Below are positions 1 through 7,444 of a DNA stretch of 53,633 nucleotides, piece after piece. Where the stretch lies: positions 1 through 53,633 of the forward strand of contig JAFVPA010000022.1 of assembly GCA_017505505.1 (NCBI GenBank), in the 5' to 3' direction. Made by a program: the position numbers and the translations under genes. Source of the DNA: Oscillospiraceae bacterium (lineage in GTDB: Bacteria; Bacillota_A; Clostridia; Oscillospirales; Oscillospiraceae). The first letter of the stretch is position 1, and the number at the start of each line of letters is the position of its first letter. A model generated the notes under the pieces. That model had not been told where the DNA came from and made no database searches. It was given only the letters and a program-made list of their open reading frames with translations.

Positions 1-60
1 GGTATCATTTCCTTACAAAACGGCAGGATATTACGCCGATTTTTACCGGGCAATTCTCGT

Positions 61-122
61 CACCGGTTCGGCGGGGTCATGACCCCGCCCTACAGTAGCT
101 GGTACGTTAAACTACAATTTAC
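61..122. repeat. Right end of a GTAGGG-type interspersed element (C0)
   Basis: The stretch carries the hairpin GGCGGGGTCATGACCCCGCC followed by CTACAG and the end sequence TTAAACTACAATTTAC. The same end closes the element at 10479-10669, and its reverse complement opens the one at 13506. Bases 1-60 probably hold the rest of the element, but the left end is not recognisable. The last bases of the element form the stop codon of bofA. Confidence 0.7.
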
Positions 123-373
123 CCCATCACCGCCAGCAATGCCAGCAGTCCGATTCCCGGCAGACCCAGAATCCCGGCGGTGAGGACGGTGACGGCGTTC
201 ATGGGAAAGGAGATCCCTGTCAGCGTGGAGGCTGTATTCAGCAGCCACAGGCACAGAAAGCCGCAGGCGCAGTGGATTGCGATCTTGGCGGCCAGACGCA
301 TGGGAAGGAGCAGCATCCGCACCAGCAAACACCCCACCAGAGCGGGAATCAGCAATGTAACAATATTTTCCAA
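119..373 (-). CDS. bofA: BofA-family pro-sigma-K processing inhibitor
   Basis: BofA is an integral membrane protein of the forespore outer membrane that holds the SpoIVFB protease inactive until SpoIVB signals. The 84-residue product fits the family length of about 87. It is almost entirely hydrophobic and ends in the family signature NAVTVLTAGILGLPGIGLLAL. A longer reading frame starts at 442, but GGAGG at 380-384 lies 7 bases before a TTG at 371-373, so I chose that TTG start (protein begins MENIVTLLIPALVG). The stop TAA lies in the terminal GTAAAT of the adjacent repeat element. The effector protease of the same pathway, spoIVB, lies about 6 kb away; no recR neighbour is visible. Family assignment is firm, the start fairly firm. 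Confidence 0.85.
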   Translation of the reverse strand: MENIVTLLIPALVGCLLVRMLLLPMRLAAKIAIHCACGFLCLWLLNTASTLTGISFPMNAVTVLTAGILGLPGIGLLALLAVMG

Positions 374-571
374 AGCAAACCTCCGAATAGGCCGGCGCGG
401 TCCGGGTATACTGGAATTGGACAGCAGCGAAACAGAAACCAAACGTGACGACGGTTGTGACCTCTGCTTCGGAAAACTGTCAAGTGTATCGCCGGAAGCG
501 CACGGTGTGATGCGAACAGCAGGGGAGAAGGGAACAGCTCACCTGCATACATAGTATGACCAGAAAACGGC

Positions 572-599
572 AAAACAAAACCGGGACGAAGCGTCCCGG
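572..599 (-). terminator. Intrinsic terminator of the XRE-TPR gene
   Basis: Read on the minus strand, the stem CCGGGAC/GTCCCGG with loop GCTTC is followed by TTTTGTTTT. It lies a few bases after the stop codon of the gene at 603-1400. The remaining stretch 400-570 shows no gene I can support. Confidence 0.85.
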
Positions 600-602
600 C
601 TG

Positions 603-1400
603 TTATGCTTTTTGTTTGCAGGCATATTCATAGGCCCGTTTATAATCTCCCTGCTCCCGGTAGCAGTATTCCAGCTTTTCGGCAGTTTCCTTGGGATAGG
701 TGGCTTCCGCCAGGTGGAAGCATCTGGCAGCCTCTTCGTAGAGGCCCTGCTTCAGATAAGCTTCGCCCCGGAGAAGGTTCCACTGGGGACTGTCCTGTCT
801 TTCCGCGGCATCCAGAAGGGCAGCGGCCCGGAGGGGCGCTTCGGCGGAGAGGGCCTCTTCTGCCCGCAGCAGCAGCTCACCGTCCAGAGAAGGAAGCAGG
901 TGGGCTACCCGGTGCCCGCGGATGCGCCCCAGCAGCAGGAGCCTGCGGCGCTGCAATTCTTTCGGGCAGTAAGCGGTGGGGATATCAGCCTTATTGAGCA
1001 ATTCTTCGGCATACCGCTGCCGGTCTTCCCGAAGGGCCTGTTCAGCAAGGCCCAGATGAGCCAGCACCCAAAGCAGCGCCTTTTCCCGGTCAAAGATCCC
1101 GTCCGGGGCCTGATAGGCTTCCAGAGCCAGCGCTGCTTCCGAATAATGGCCTTCGTCATACAGCTGCCGGGCCGAGGCCATCACCTGCTGGTTGGGAGAT
1201 ACCACCGCGGTTTCTTCCAGAAAATAGCTGACGCTCTTTCCCAGCCGATGTGCCAAAAACTGCAGGGTCTTCATGGAGGGCTTCGCTGTGCCATGCTCGA
1301 TCTGGGAGAGCATATTCCGGGTGATCTCCTCCCCGCACAGCTGCCGCTGGGACAGGCCAGCCTCCAGCCGCGCCTGGCGAATTTTCTCACCCAGTTCCAT
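603..1400 (-). CDS. XRE-family HTH regulator with C-terminal TPR repeats
   Basis: The 265-residue protein starts with an XRE/Cro-type helix-turn-helix at about residues 5-60 (IRQARLEAGLSQRQLCGE, then SQIEHGTAKPSMKTLQFLAHRLG). Helical TPR-like repeats fill the rest, with the clearest units near residues 90-125 and 205-260 (LLRGEAYLKQGLYEEAARCF). This layout resembles the RRNPP peptide-sensing regulators, but no peptide gene is visible beside it, so ligand control is only a possibility. An upstream in-frame ATG exists, but GGAGGG lies 7 bases before the ATG at 1398-1400 and supports the shorter start. The gene stands alone with its own promoter and terminator. Confidence 0.8.
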   Translation of the reverse strand: MELGEKIRQARLEAGLSQRQLCGEEITRNMLSQIEHGTAKPSMKTLQFLAHRLGKSVSYFLEETAVVSPNQQVMASARQLYDEGHYSEAALALEAYQAPDGIFDREKALLWVLAHLGLAEQALREDRQRYAEELLNKADIPTAYCPKELQRRRLLLLGRIRGHRVAHLLPSLDGELLLRAEEALSAEAPLRAAALLDAAERQDSPQWNLLRGEAYLKQGLYEEAARCFHLAEATYPKETAEKLEYCYREQGDYKRAYEYACKQKA

Positions 1401-1433
1401 AGGATTTCCCTCCATAATCAAAGTGGTTTACAT

Positions 1434-1462
1434 ATCATACCACATTTTGATCCGGATTTCCA
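1434..1462 (-). promoter_or_regulatory. Possible sigma-A promoter of the XRE-TPR gene
   Basis: On the minus strand TGGAAA and TATGAT are separated by 17 bases, about 35 bases before the ATG at 1400. The -35 matches only 4 of 6 consensus bases. Confidence 0.4.
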
Positions 1463-1519
1463 CTGTTACAAAAAATTCATTTGCTATTTTCAGGTTATTG
1501 GTTTATAACTGTAGTAATT

Positions 1520-1737
1520 GTAAATAGTCGTTTAACTGAGCACCCCAATGCCCTCCCCATTGGGGAGGGTGCCCCCGAAGGGGGCGGGAGAGGTGCGGAA
1601 AGATGTTTGAACAATTACTGGCTTTCGGCGAAAACCCACCGCGGAAATACCTCTTCCGTCAACCCTTCGGGCTGCCACCTTCCCCAAAGGGGAAGGCATT
1701 GGGCGCTGCCGTGCCAGTGCGATAAACGATAATTTAC
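1520..1737. repeat. 218-bp interspersed element, copy A1
   Basis: This is one of four near-identical 218-bp copies (others at 5121-5338, 5814-6031, 13506-13723). The ends are imperfect inverted repeats, GTAAATAGTCGTTTA and, from the other side, GTAAATTATCGTTTA. Inside are two strong hairpins, one around CCCTCCCC and GCCCCCGAAGGGGGC, the other around CCTTCCCC with CCCTTCGGGC. No reading frame is shared by the copies. It fills most of the gap between the XRE-TPR gene and the DUF975 gene. Confidence 0.9.
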
Positions 1738-1763
1738 CCTACCAACAAGAACGGAGAACGAAT

Positions 1764-2762
1764 ATGAATATCCGCGATAACCGTGAAATTTCGAATTTTG
1801 CTGCCCGGCGGGTGGCGGATTCCCCGGCACAGAAGCGTATCGTGCTGTTGTATGCTGCTCTGGCTCTGGGAATGGCGGCCCTGGTGACGGCAGTCAACTA
1901 TGTTCTGGGACTGCAGATGGACAACTACGGCGGCCTGAGCCATCTGGGCACCCGGAAGATCCTGTCCTCCATCCAGACCATGCTGCCCCTGGCCCAGTCG
2001 GTCCTGACCCTGTGTCTGGAGGTGGGATATCTGGCTGCCATGCTGCGGATCGCCCGGGGACAGTACGTATCCCCCCAGACTCTGCGGCTGGGACTGGACC
2101 GGTTCTGGGTTCTGCTGCGCTGCTCCATTTTTAAAAATCTGATCGTGATGGCCAACGTGTTCCTGGGTGTATACCTGGGCATCATGATCTTTATGATGAC
2201 CCCGCTGTCTGAGCCGGCTATTGAGGTGCTGTCTCCTTATCTGGCGGAGATGACGGTGATGGATTCCACTCTGGCGCTGGAGGAGGCGGCCTACGCCGAA
2301 TTTGCCGCGACAATGCTGCCGGCCTATGCCATCTGCGCCGTGACCATCGGACTGCTGACGGTGCCGGTGCTGTATTCCTACCGGATGGTGAATTATATCA
2401 TCATCGACCGCCCCGCCATAGGTGCCCTGGCTGCCCTGCGGGAAAGCAAGCTGATGATGCGCCACAACCGGTTTGCCCTGTTTAAGCTGGACCTGCGGCT
2501 GTGGTGGTACTATGCCGCCATGCTGGCGGCTACGGTGCTGTGTTACGGCGACGTGATCCTGAGCCTGTTGGGCGTGGAAATGCCGTGGAACGGAGATGTC
2601 AGCTACTTCCTCTTCTTCGCGGTATACCTGGCGGTTCTGTTCGCAGTCTACTACTTCCTGCGCAACCGGGTGGAGGTAGCTTACGGCCTGGCCTATGATG
2701 CCCTGCGTCCTCAGGAAACACAGGACAACGGTGTGGTGCTGGGAAATATTTTTGATATGTAA
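1764..2762 (+). CDS. DUF975-family integral membrane protein
   Basis: The 332-residue protein has about six hydrophobic segments, near residues 25-45, 75-95, 118-145, 190-215, 252-280 and 285-305. It carries the DUF975 signature region IGALAALRESKLMMRHNRFALFKLDL, quoted here in parts as ALRESKLMMRHN and FALFKLDL, ahead of the last transmembrane pair. Members of this family are bacterial inner-membrane proteins of unknown function. GGAG lies 8 bases before the ATG. The gene is monocistronic, lying between the A1 element and a shared terminator. No biochemical role can be inferred. Confidence 0.8.
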   Translation: MNIRDNREISNFAARRVADSPAQKRIVLLYAALALGMAALVTAVNYVLGLQMDNYGGLSHLGTRKILSSIQTMLPLAQSVLTLCLEVGYLAAMLRIARGQYVSPQTLRLGLDRFWVLLRCSIFKNLIVMANVFLGVYLGIMIFMMTPLSEPAIEVLSPYLAEMTVMDSTLALEEAAYAEFAATMLPAYAICAVTIGLLTVPVLYSYRMVNYIIIDRPAIGALAALRESKLMMRHNRFALFKLDLRLWWYYAAMLAATVLCYGDVILSLLGVEMPWNGDVSYFLFFAVYLAVLFAVYYFLRNRVEVAYGLAYDALRPQETQDNGVVLGNIFDM

Positions 2763-2763
2763 C

Positions 2764-2793
2764 AAAAAAAGCGGGCTGCATAGCCCGCTTTTT
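2764..2793. terminator. Bidirectional terminator between DUF975 gene and iscR
   Basis: The stem GCGGGCT/AGCCCGC is flanked by seven A on the left and five T on the right, so it can end transcripts from both converging genes. Confidence 0.9.
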
Positions 2794-2798
2794 GCTGC

Positions 2799-3209
2799 TT
2801 ATTTTGTATCTTTCAGCAGATCTGCGATGGTGATGCCTTCGAAAAAGTCATCGATCATCTTATCCAGCCTATCCCACATGGGCTTGGCCTGACAGCACTC
2901 CGTCCGGGAGCAGGCGGAAGCGCCCTGGCTGGTGCAGGAAACGGCGCTTAAGCCCCCCTCCGTCAGCTTCAGGATGCTGCCAACGGTGTATTCCTCCGGA
3001 GTGCGGTTAAGCCGGTAGCCGCCGCCCTTGCCGTGGACCGCGTCCAGAAAACCGGCCTTGGACAATGTGGACATAATGGATTCCAGATATTTCTGGGAGA
3101 TGCCCTCTGCTTCGGCGATCTCCTTCAGGGGGATGTATTCCTCCCCGCCCCGCTGGGCAAAGTGTACCATGACCCGCAGGGCATAACGTCCTTTGGTGGA
3201 TACGATCAT
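2799..3209 (-). CDS. iscR: Rrf2-family regulator, IscR-like
   Basis: The 136-residue protein starts with the Rrf2 winged helix (MIVSTKGRYALRVMVHFAQ; GISQKYLESIMSTLSKAGFL; GKGGGYRLNR). It carries cysteines at 92, 100, 105 and 106 in the loop where IscR proteins bind a [2Fe-2S] cluster. Cluster-loaded IscR normally represses its own operon when clusters are plentiful. Here it is the last gene of iscS-iscU-iscR, five bases after iscU, with only a weak ribosome site inside the end of iscU. The two identical-format boxes at the iscS promoter (4982-5038) are the obvious binding sites. The cysteine spacing is not exactly that of E. coli IscR, so cluster binding is inferred. Confidence 0.85.
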   Translation of the reverse strand: MIVSTKGRYALRVMVHFAQRGGEEYIPLKEIAEAEGISQKYLESIMSTLSKAGFLDAVHGKGGGYRLNRTPEEYTVGSILKLTEGGLSAVSCTSQGASACSRTECCQAKPMWDRLDKMIDDFFEGITIADLLKDTK

Positions 3210-3214
3210 AGGGC

Positions 3215-3658
3215 TTACTCGCCGTGGACCTGAGCGTGAAGCTCGTCGTGGTCCATCTCCACGAACTTGTCAGCGTCGTAGGGGATGTTGTTCTTGTCGA
3301 AGTAGTCCTTCAGTGCGTTCTTGATGGCTTCCTCAGCCAGAACGGAGCAGTGCATCTTGTGGGCGGGCAGACCGTCCAGAGCTTCGGCCACGGCCTTGTT
3401 GGTCAGCTCCAGGGCTTCGTGGATAGACTTGCCCATGATCATCTCGGTGGCCATGGAGGAAGAAGCGATGGCGGAGCCGCAGCCGAAGGTCTCAAACTTG
3501 ACATCCTCGATGATGTTGTTCTCGATCTTCAGATAGATCTTCATGATGTCGCCGCACTTGGCGTTGCCGACCTCACCAACGCCGCTGGCGTTCTCGATGG
3601 TGCCGACGTTTCTGGGATTCATAAAATGGTCCATGACCTTTTCGCTGTACAGTGCCAT
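3215..3658 (-). CDS. iscU: IscU/NifU-like Fe-S cluster scaffold
   Basis: IscU is the scaffold on which a [2Fe-2S] cluster is assembled from sulfur delivered by the cysteine desulfurase. The 147-residue protein has the three ligand cysteines at 35 (GNAKCGD), 60 (FGCGSAIASS) and 104 (HCSVLAE), and Asp37 next to the first. It begins MALYSEKVMDHFMNPRNVG, typical of the clostridial NifU-N type. The C-terminal 25 residues form an acidic, His-containing tail. It lies downstream of iscS in the same operon, but a paired-hairpin element (3687-3767) separates the two coding regions. Confidence 0.95.
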   Translation of the reverse strand: MALYSEKVMDHFMNPRNVGTIENASGVGEVGNAKCGDIMKIYLKIENNIIEDVKFETFGCGSAIASSSMATEMIMGKSIHEALELTNKAVAEALDGLPAHKMHCSVLAEEAIKNALKDYFDKNNIPYDADKFVEMDHDELHAQVHGE

Positions 3659-3686
3659 ATTGGTAAACTCCTAATCAATTATTTGG

Positions 3687-3767
3687 TGTAGGGCGGCTTG
3701 CCCTCAAGCCGCCGTTTTTTTCAGATGTGTCTGTGAAGCGGCGGGCTGAGGGCAGCCCGCCCTACAG
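3687..3767. repeat. GTAGGG-type paired-hairpin element C1, inside the isc operon
   Basis: About 80 bp run from TGTAGGGCGG to CCGCCCTACA. Each end folds on itself: the left as GGCGGCTT/AAGCCGCC and the right as GGCGGGCT/AGCCCGCC. The two arms differ by a paired change that keeps the stem intact. The element sits between iscS and iscU, 5 bp after the iscS stop codon. On the plus strand the left stem is followed by seven T, like a terminator, although no plus-strand gene precedes it. Confidence 0.85.
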
Positions 3768-3772
3768 GCAGA

Positions 3773-4960
3773 TTACAGAATATATTCCCGCTTGCCGGTC
3801 TGCAGGTCCCGCCAGACGGGGGACATGTTCCGCAGATGCTGAACCACTTCGGGGACCACCTTCAGGATGTGGTCGATCTCTTCCTCGGTGTTGTACTCGC
3901 AGATGCTCAGGCGCAGGGAGCCGTGGGCCACGTCATGGACACGGCCGATGGCCAGCAGCACATGGCTGGGGTCCAGAGAACCGGAGGTGCAGGCGCTGCC
4001 GGAGGAAGCGCTGACACCCTTATAGTCCAGCAGGAGCAGCAGACTCTCGCCTTCGATGCCCTCGAAGCAGAAGCTGACATTGCCGGGCAGCCGGTTGACG
4101 GGGTCGCCGTTCAGGGCGCTGTGAGGGATCTGGCTCAGGCCCGCGATCAGCTTGTCCCGCATGGCAGCGACTCTGGGCATATTCTCATCGATGTGGTCGC
4201 AGGCATCCTTCATGGCAGCAGCCATGCCGCAGATGCCGGCGATATTCTCAGTGCCGGCCCGCTTGCCACGCTCCTGGGCACCGCCCTCGATAATGTTCAC
4301 CAGGGGGAAGCCCCGGCGGACATACAGGGCGCCCACGCCCTTGGGGCCGTGGAACTTGTGACCAGACAGGCTCAGCATATCGATGTTCTGTTCTTTAACA
4401 TTGATCTTGATATGGCCAACGGCCTGGACGGCATCGGTGTGGAAGGGAACACCGGCAGCCTTGCAGACAGCGCCGATCTCGGGGATGGGAAGTACGGAAC
4501 CGATCTCGTTGTTGGCGTACATGGTAGTCACCAGGCAGGTATCTTCCCGGATGGCATCGGCAACCTGCTGAGCGGTGATGGTGTGGCCGTTGCTCACATC
4601 CAGATAGGTGACTTCAAAGCCTTCCTTCTCCAGCTTGGCCAGGGTATGCAGCACGGCGTGGTGCTCAAAGGCGGTGGAGATGATGTGCTTCTTGCCTTTG
4701 CGGGCACCGAAGCGGGCGGCGGAGACGATGGCCTGGTTGTCGGCCTCGCTGCCGCCGGAGGTGAAGATGATCTCCCGGGGCTCACAGCCCAGGCAGGCCG
4801 CGACAGTGGCCCGGGCAGCGTCCAGGGCTTCCTTGGCTTCCTGACCGGTGGAGTGCAGGGAGGAGGGGTTGCCGTAGACCTTGTTGAAATAGGGCAGCAT
4901 TGCGTCAATGGCCACCTGGCTCATGGCGGTGGTTGCTGCGTTATCTGCATAAACGTGCAT
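3773..4960 (-). CDS. iscS: Cysteine desulfurase (IscS/NifS family)
   Basis: This PLP enzyme removes sulfur from cysteine and passes it as persulfide to IscU. The 395-residue sequence starts MHVYADNAATTAMS. It has the PLP lysine at 202 in SGHKFHGPKG and the catalytic cysteine at 324 in SSGSACTSG. The TSGGSEADN phosphate-binding loop is near 67-75. It is the first gene of the operon, with GGAGG 6 bases before the ATG and a consensus promoter carrying two operator boxes upstream. The short active-site loop fits the NifS-like group used in Firmicutes for general cluster assembly. Confidence 0.95.
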   Translation of the reverse strand: MHVYADNAATTAMSQVAIDAMLPYFNKVYGNPSSLHSTGQEAKEALDAARATVAACLGCEPREIIFTSGGSEADNQAIVSAARFGARKGKKHIISTAFEHHAVLHTLAKLEKEGFEVTYLDVSNGHTITAQQVADAIREDTCLVTTMYANNEIGSVLPIPEIGAVCKAAGVPFHTDAVQAVGHIKINVKEQNIDMLSLSGHKFHGPKGVGALYVRRGFPLVNIIEGGAQERGKRAGTENIAGICGMAAAMKDACDHIDENMPRVAAMRDKLIAGLSQIPHSALNGDPVNRLPGNVSFCFEGIEGESLLLLLDYKGVSASSGSACTSGSLDPSHVLLAIGRVHDVAHGSLRLSICEYNTEEEIDHILKVVPEVVQHLRNMSPVWRDLQTGKREYIL

Positions 4961-4981
4961 ATGAAAACCTCCAATGGGTAT

Positions 4982-5038
4982 TTACCTAGTAATTCCATGG
5001 GTAATATATCACCACTTACCTACCATGTCAATGGGTAA
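4982..5038 (-). promoter_or_regulatory. Two matching operator boxes, probable IscR sites
   Basis: Two 23-bp boxes at 5016-5038 and 4982-5004 share the format TTACCCAT-N8-TAGGTAA, with identical outer palindromic arms TTACC and GGTAA exactly 13 bases apart. One covers the -35 and the other overlaps the -10 and early transcript. A third half-site, TACCCAT, follows before the ribosome site. The encoded Rrf2 regulator is the natural candidate to bind them; that is inference. Confidence 0.75.
5003..5031 (-). promoter_or_regulatory. Sigma-A promoter of the isc operon
   Basis: On the minus strand a perfect TTGACA (5026-5031) and TATATT (5003-5008) are separated by 17 bases. Both elements are overlapped by operator boxes, so the promoter is strong and probably repressed. 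Confidence 0.85.
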
Positions 5039-5120
5039 ATAGTGTATGGAAGTTTTTTGGCGATATGCACAGATTGAAAAGGGAAATTTTGGATAAGGTC
5101 ATAAATTGACGGGACACAAA

Positions 5121-5338
5121 TGAAATTATCGTTTGTCGCACTGGCGCGGCAGCGCCCAATGCCTTCCCCTTTGGGGAAGGTGGCAGCCCGAAGGGCTGAC
5201 GGAAGAGGTATTTCCGCGGTGGGTTTTCGCCGAAAGCCAGTAATTGTTCAACCATCTTTCCGCACCTCTCCCGCCCCCTTCGGGGGCACCCTCCCCAAAG
5301 GGGAGGGCATTGGGGTGCTCAGTTAAACGACTATTTAC
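5121..5338. repeat. 218-bp interspersed element, copy A2
   Basis: This copy is in reverse orientation relative to A1 and has the same hairpins and ends. Its end sequence CGACTATTTAC overlaps the msrC stop codon. Bases 5041-5120, between it and the isc promoter, hold nothing I recognise. Confidence 0.9.
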
Positions 5339-5781
5339 AGCACAGTCTCCAATACCTTCACGATCTTTTCCAGTCCCGTTTTGTCTTCTTCGGTGAATCG
5401 TCCCACATGGGGGCTGTCGATATCCAGAACACCCCAGATTTTTCCGTCTACATGGATGGGCAGGACGATCTCGGAATTGCTGGCACAGTCGCAGGCGATA
5501 TGTCCGGGGAACTGGTGAACGTCATACACCAGCTGGATGGCATCCTCTGCCACAGCGGTGCCGCAGACGCCCCGGCCCACGGGGATGCGAATACAGGCAG
5601 GCTTGCCCTGGAAGGGACCCAGCACCAGGGCTCCATCGGTCATTTTGTAAAAGCCCACCCAGTTGATGCCGTCCATCTCCTGCCACAGCAGGGCGGAGGC
5701 GTTGGCCAGATTTGCCACCTCATAAGGGATGCCCTCAACCAGTGCATTCAGCTGCTGGGCTACAAGTTCGTAATTTGTCAT
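5335..5781 (-). CDS. msrC: Free methionine-(R)-sulfoxide reductase (GAF domain)
   Basis: fRMsr reduces free methionine-R-sulfoxide in the cytoplasm as part of oxidative-damage repair. The 148-residue protein is a single GAF domain with the family blocks WVGFYKM, GPFQGKPACIRIPVGRGVCG and HIACDCASNSEIVLP. The three conserved cysteines are present at 63, 73 and 97; Cys99 is an extra one. A GTG five codons upstream is in frame, but GAGG at the right distance supports the ATG at 5779-5781. The stop codon TAA is the first triplet of the A2 repeat terminus, so the repeat defines the end of this gene. Confidence 0.9.
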   Translation of the reverse strand: MTNYELVAQQLNALVEGIPYEVANLANASALLWQEMDGINWVGFYKMTDGALVLGPFQGKPACIRIPVGRGVCGTAVAEDAIQLVYDVHQFPGHIACDCASNSEIVLPIHVDGKIWGVLDIDSPHVGRFTEEDKTGLEKIVKVLETVL

Positions 5782-5813
5782 AATTATGTTCCTCACTGGT
5801 TATGATAAGTGTC

Positions 5814-6031
5814 GTAAATTATCGCTTATCGCACTGGCGCGGCAGCGCCCAATGCCTTCCCCTTTGGGGAAGGTGGTAGCCCGAAGGGCTGACGGAAGAG
5901 GTATTTCCGCAGTGGGTTTTCGCCGAAAGCCAGTAATTGTTCAAACATCTTTCCGCACCTCTCCCGCCCCCTTCGGGGGCACCCTCCCCAAAGGGGAGGG
6001 CATTGGGGTGCTCAGATAAACGACTATTTAC
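5814..6031. repeat. 218-bp interspersed element, copy A3
   Basis: The same orientation as A2, so msrC is bracketed by two direct copies about 475 bp apart. It starts GTAAATTATCGCTTATCGCAC and ends CGACTATTTAC. It fills most of the msrC-spoIVB gap. Confidence 0.9.
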
Positions 6032-6120
6032 CCTCTTATTCTACCCCACGGCGTGATTCCTTGCAATGACAAAAAATACCAAACCCTCCAAACTGCTCCT
6101 CTTTTTTCGACTTTTTCAGC

Positions 6121-6149
6121 GGTTACATCCGCCGCGGCAAGCCATATTA
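6121..6149 (+). promoter_or_regulatory. Possible sigma-G/sigma-F promoter of spoIVB
   Basis: GGTTA and CATATTA are separated by 17 bases, 29 bases before the ATG. CATATTA fits the -10 of forespore sigma factors, which drive spoIVB in Bacillus. The -35 match is weak. Confidence 0.35.
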
Positions 6150-6177
6150 AGAGGGCAGAGAAAAAGGAGGGCTGGAT

Positions 6178-7140
6178 ATGAAGCGATTTTTAAGCTCCGC
6201 CGCGGCTGCTGCGGTGCTTTTTGCGATGCTGCCCCTGCGGGCCGGAGCGGCAGAGCTTTTGATCCCGGTGGGAAGAGTCATCGGTCTGCAATTGCGAAAC
6301 GATACGGTCACTGTGGCGGCCTATGACGATGCTCTGGGGCATACGGCCCGCAGCGCCGGGCTGAAAATCGGGGACGAGATCATTAAAATAGACGGGGCAG
6401 ACGTCACCTGCGCCGAGGATGTTCGTTCTGCGTTGGAGGCGGATACCGTGGAACTGACCGTCCGCCGGGGCACGAAGCTGGATACCCTCACTGTGACCCC
6501 GGCCCGGACGGAGGACGGTCCCCGGCTGGGCGTATACCTGCGGCAGGGCATCGCAGGCATCGGCACCGTCACTTTTTACGACCCGGAGACAGGACTCTTC
6601 GGAACTCTGGGACATGGTGTCAGCGATGCCCGGGGAGCGCTTCTGGACATGACCCGGGGCAGCGCCTACGAAGCGGCCATCCAGTCCGTGAAAAAAGGAA
6701 AATGCGGAGAACCGGGGCAGCTGAAGGGCAGCGCCGAGACCATGTCCCTCTGCGGCACCCTTCTGCGCAACACACCCCAGGGCGTTTTTGGGATCACCCG
6801 GCAGGGCTGGAAGGGAGAGCCGGTGCCAGTGGCGGCCTACAATGAAATATCCACAGGTCCGGCGAAGATCCGCTGCCAGGTGTCGGGAGACGGCGTACAG
6901 GCCTATTCTGTGGAGATCATCAAAATCTATCCCCAGACCCGCTCTGATGGCCGGAACTTCCTGCTGAAGGTAACCGACCCGGCGCTGCTTTCCATCACCG
7001 GCGGCATCGTCCAGGGCATGAGCGGCAGTCCCATTTTGCAGAACGGAAAACTGGTGGGGGCTGTGACCCACGTTCTGGTGAATGCACCGGATACCGGATA
7101 TGGAATTTATATTGAAAATATGCTGGATGCAGCAGGATAA
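6178..7140 (+). CDS. spoIVB: SpoIVB sporulation signalling peptidase (PDZ + S55)
   Basis: SpoIVB is secreted from the forespore and triggers pro-sigma-K processing by relieving BofA inhibition of SpoIVFB. The 320-residue protein has a signal sequence (1-24), a PDZ domain (about 40-110, with AGLKIGDEIIKIDG) and an S55 peptidase domain (about 115-320). His146 in GTLGHGVSD and Ser282 in GIVQGMSGSPI are the catalytic pair. AGGAGGG precedes the ATG. It is shorter than the Bacillus protein (about 425), mainly in the N-terminal part. It is not followed by spo0A, its usual neighbour, but by a small gene of unknown role. bofA lies about 6 kb upstream on the other strand. Confidence 0.95.
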   Translation: MKRFLSSAAAAAVLFAMLPLRAGAAELLIPVGRVIGLQLRNDTVTVAAYDDALGHTARSAGLKIGDEIIKIDGADVTCAEDVRSALEADTVELTVRRGTKLDTLTVTPARTEDGPRLGVYLRQGIAGIGTVTFYDPETGLFGTLGHGVSDARGALLDMTRGSAYEAAIQSVKKGKCGEPGQLKGSAETMSLCGTLLRNTPQGVFGITRQGWKGEPVPVAAYNEISTGPAKIRCQVSGDGVQAYSVEIIKIYPQTRSDGRNFLLKVTDPALLSITGGIVQGMSGSPILQNGKLVGAVTHVLVNAPDTGYGIYIENMLDAAG

Positions 7141-7153
7141 AGGAGGAAGATCC

Positions 7154-7339
7154 ATGGATTTTTACAAAGTACCCATCGGCTTCGGCCTGGCGTTGGCTGC
7201 GAACGGTTCTGCCATGGCCGTTTACGCGGCCATGAACGAGGAACAGAAGCAGGCCATACTGAACAGGGCCCACAATGCCCGGTCGGAACGGGAGATGCAG
7301 GACATTGTTTCTCGGATCGTGGGCGGCGGAACGGTATAA
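7154..7339 (+). CDS. Small conserved-looking protein downstream of spoIVB
   Basis: The 61-residue product begins MDFYKVPIGFGLALAANGSAM, a short hydrophobic stretch, and continues as a charged amphipathic helix (NEEQKQAILNRAHNARSERE). AAGGAGG lies 8 bases before the ATG at 7154, only 13 bases after the spoIVB stop, so it is probably co-transcribed with spoIVB. A longer in-frame start exists inside spoIVB but lacks a ribosome site. I do not recognise the family; a role in sporulation is suggested only by position. Confidence 0.7.
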   Translation: MDFYKVPIGFGLALAANGSAMAVYAAMNEEQKQAILNRAHNARSEREMQDIVSRIVGGGTV

Positions 7340-7344
7340 CGCAG

Positions 7345-7372
7345 GCGCGGCTCTTGCCGCGCGGATTCTTTT
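7345..7372 (+). terminator. Intrinsic terminator after the spoIVB pair
   Basis: The stem GCGCGGC/GCCGCGC with loop TCTT is followed by GGATTCTTTT, a rather weak T-tract. Confidence 0.6.
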
Positions 7373-7444
7373 GTGATATCATCACGGTACAGTATCGGAA
7401 AATTTTGTATACTGATATCAACATAGAAAAGGGGGCGTGTTTTT

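Noticed and set aside
374..470. A sporulation sigma-E promoter for bofA
   Set aside because: Near-matches such as GTATACC exist but without a suitable -35, so it is not listed.
180..554. Plus-strand frame across bofA
   Set aside because: No ribosome site, no recognisable protein, and it runs antisense to the BofA signature.
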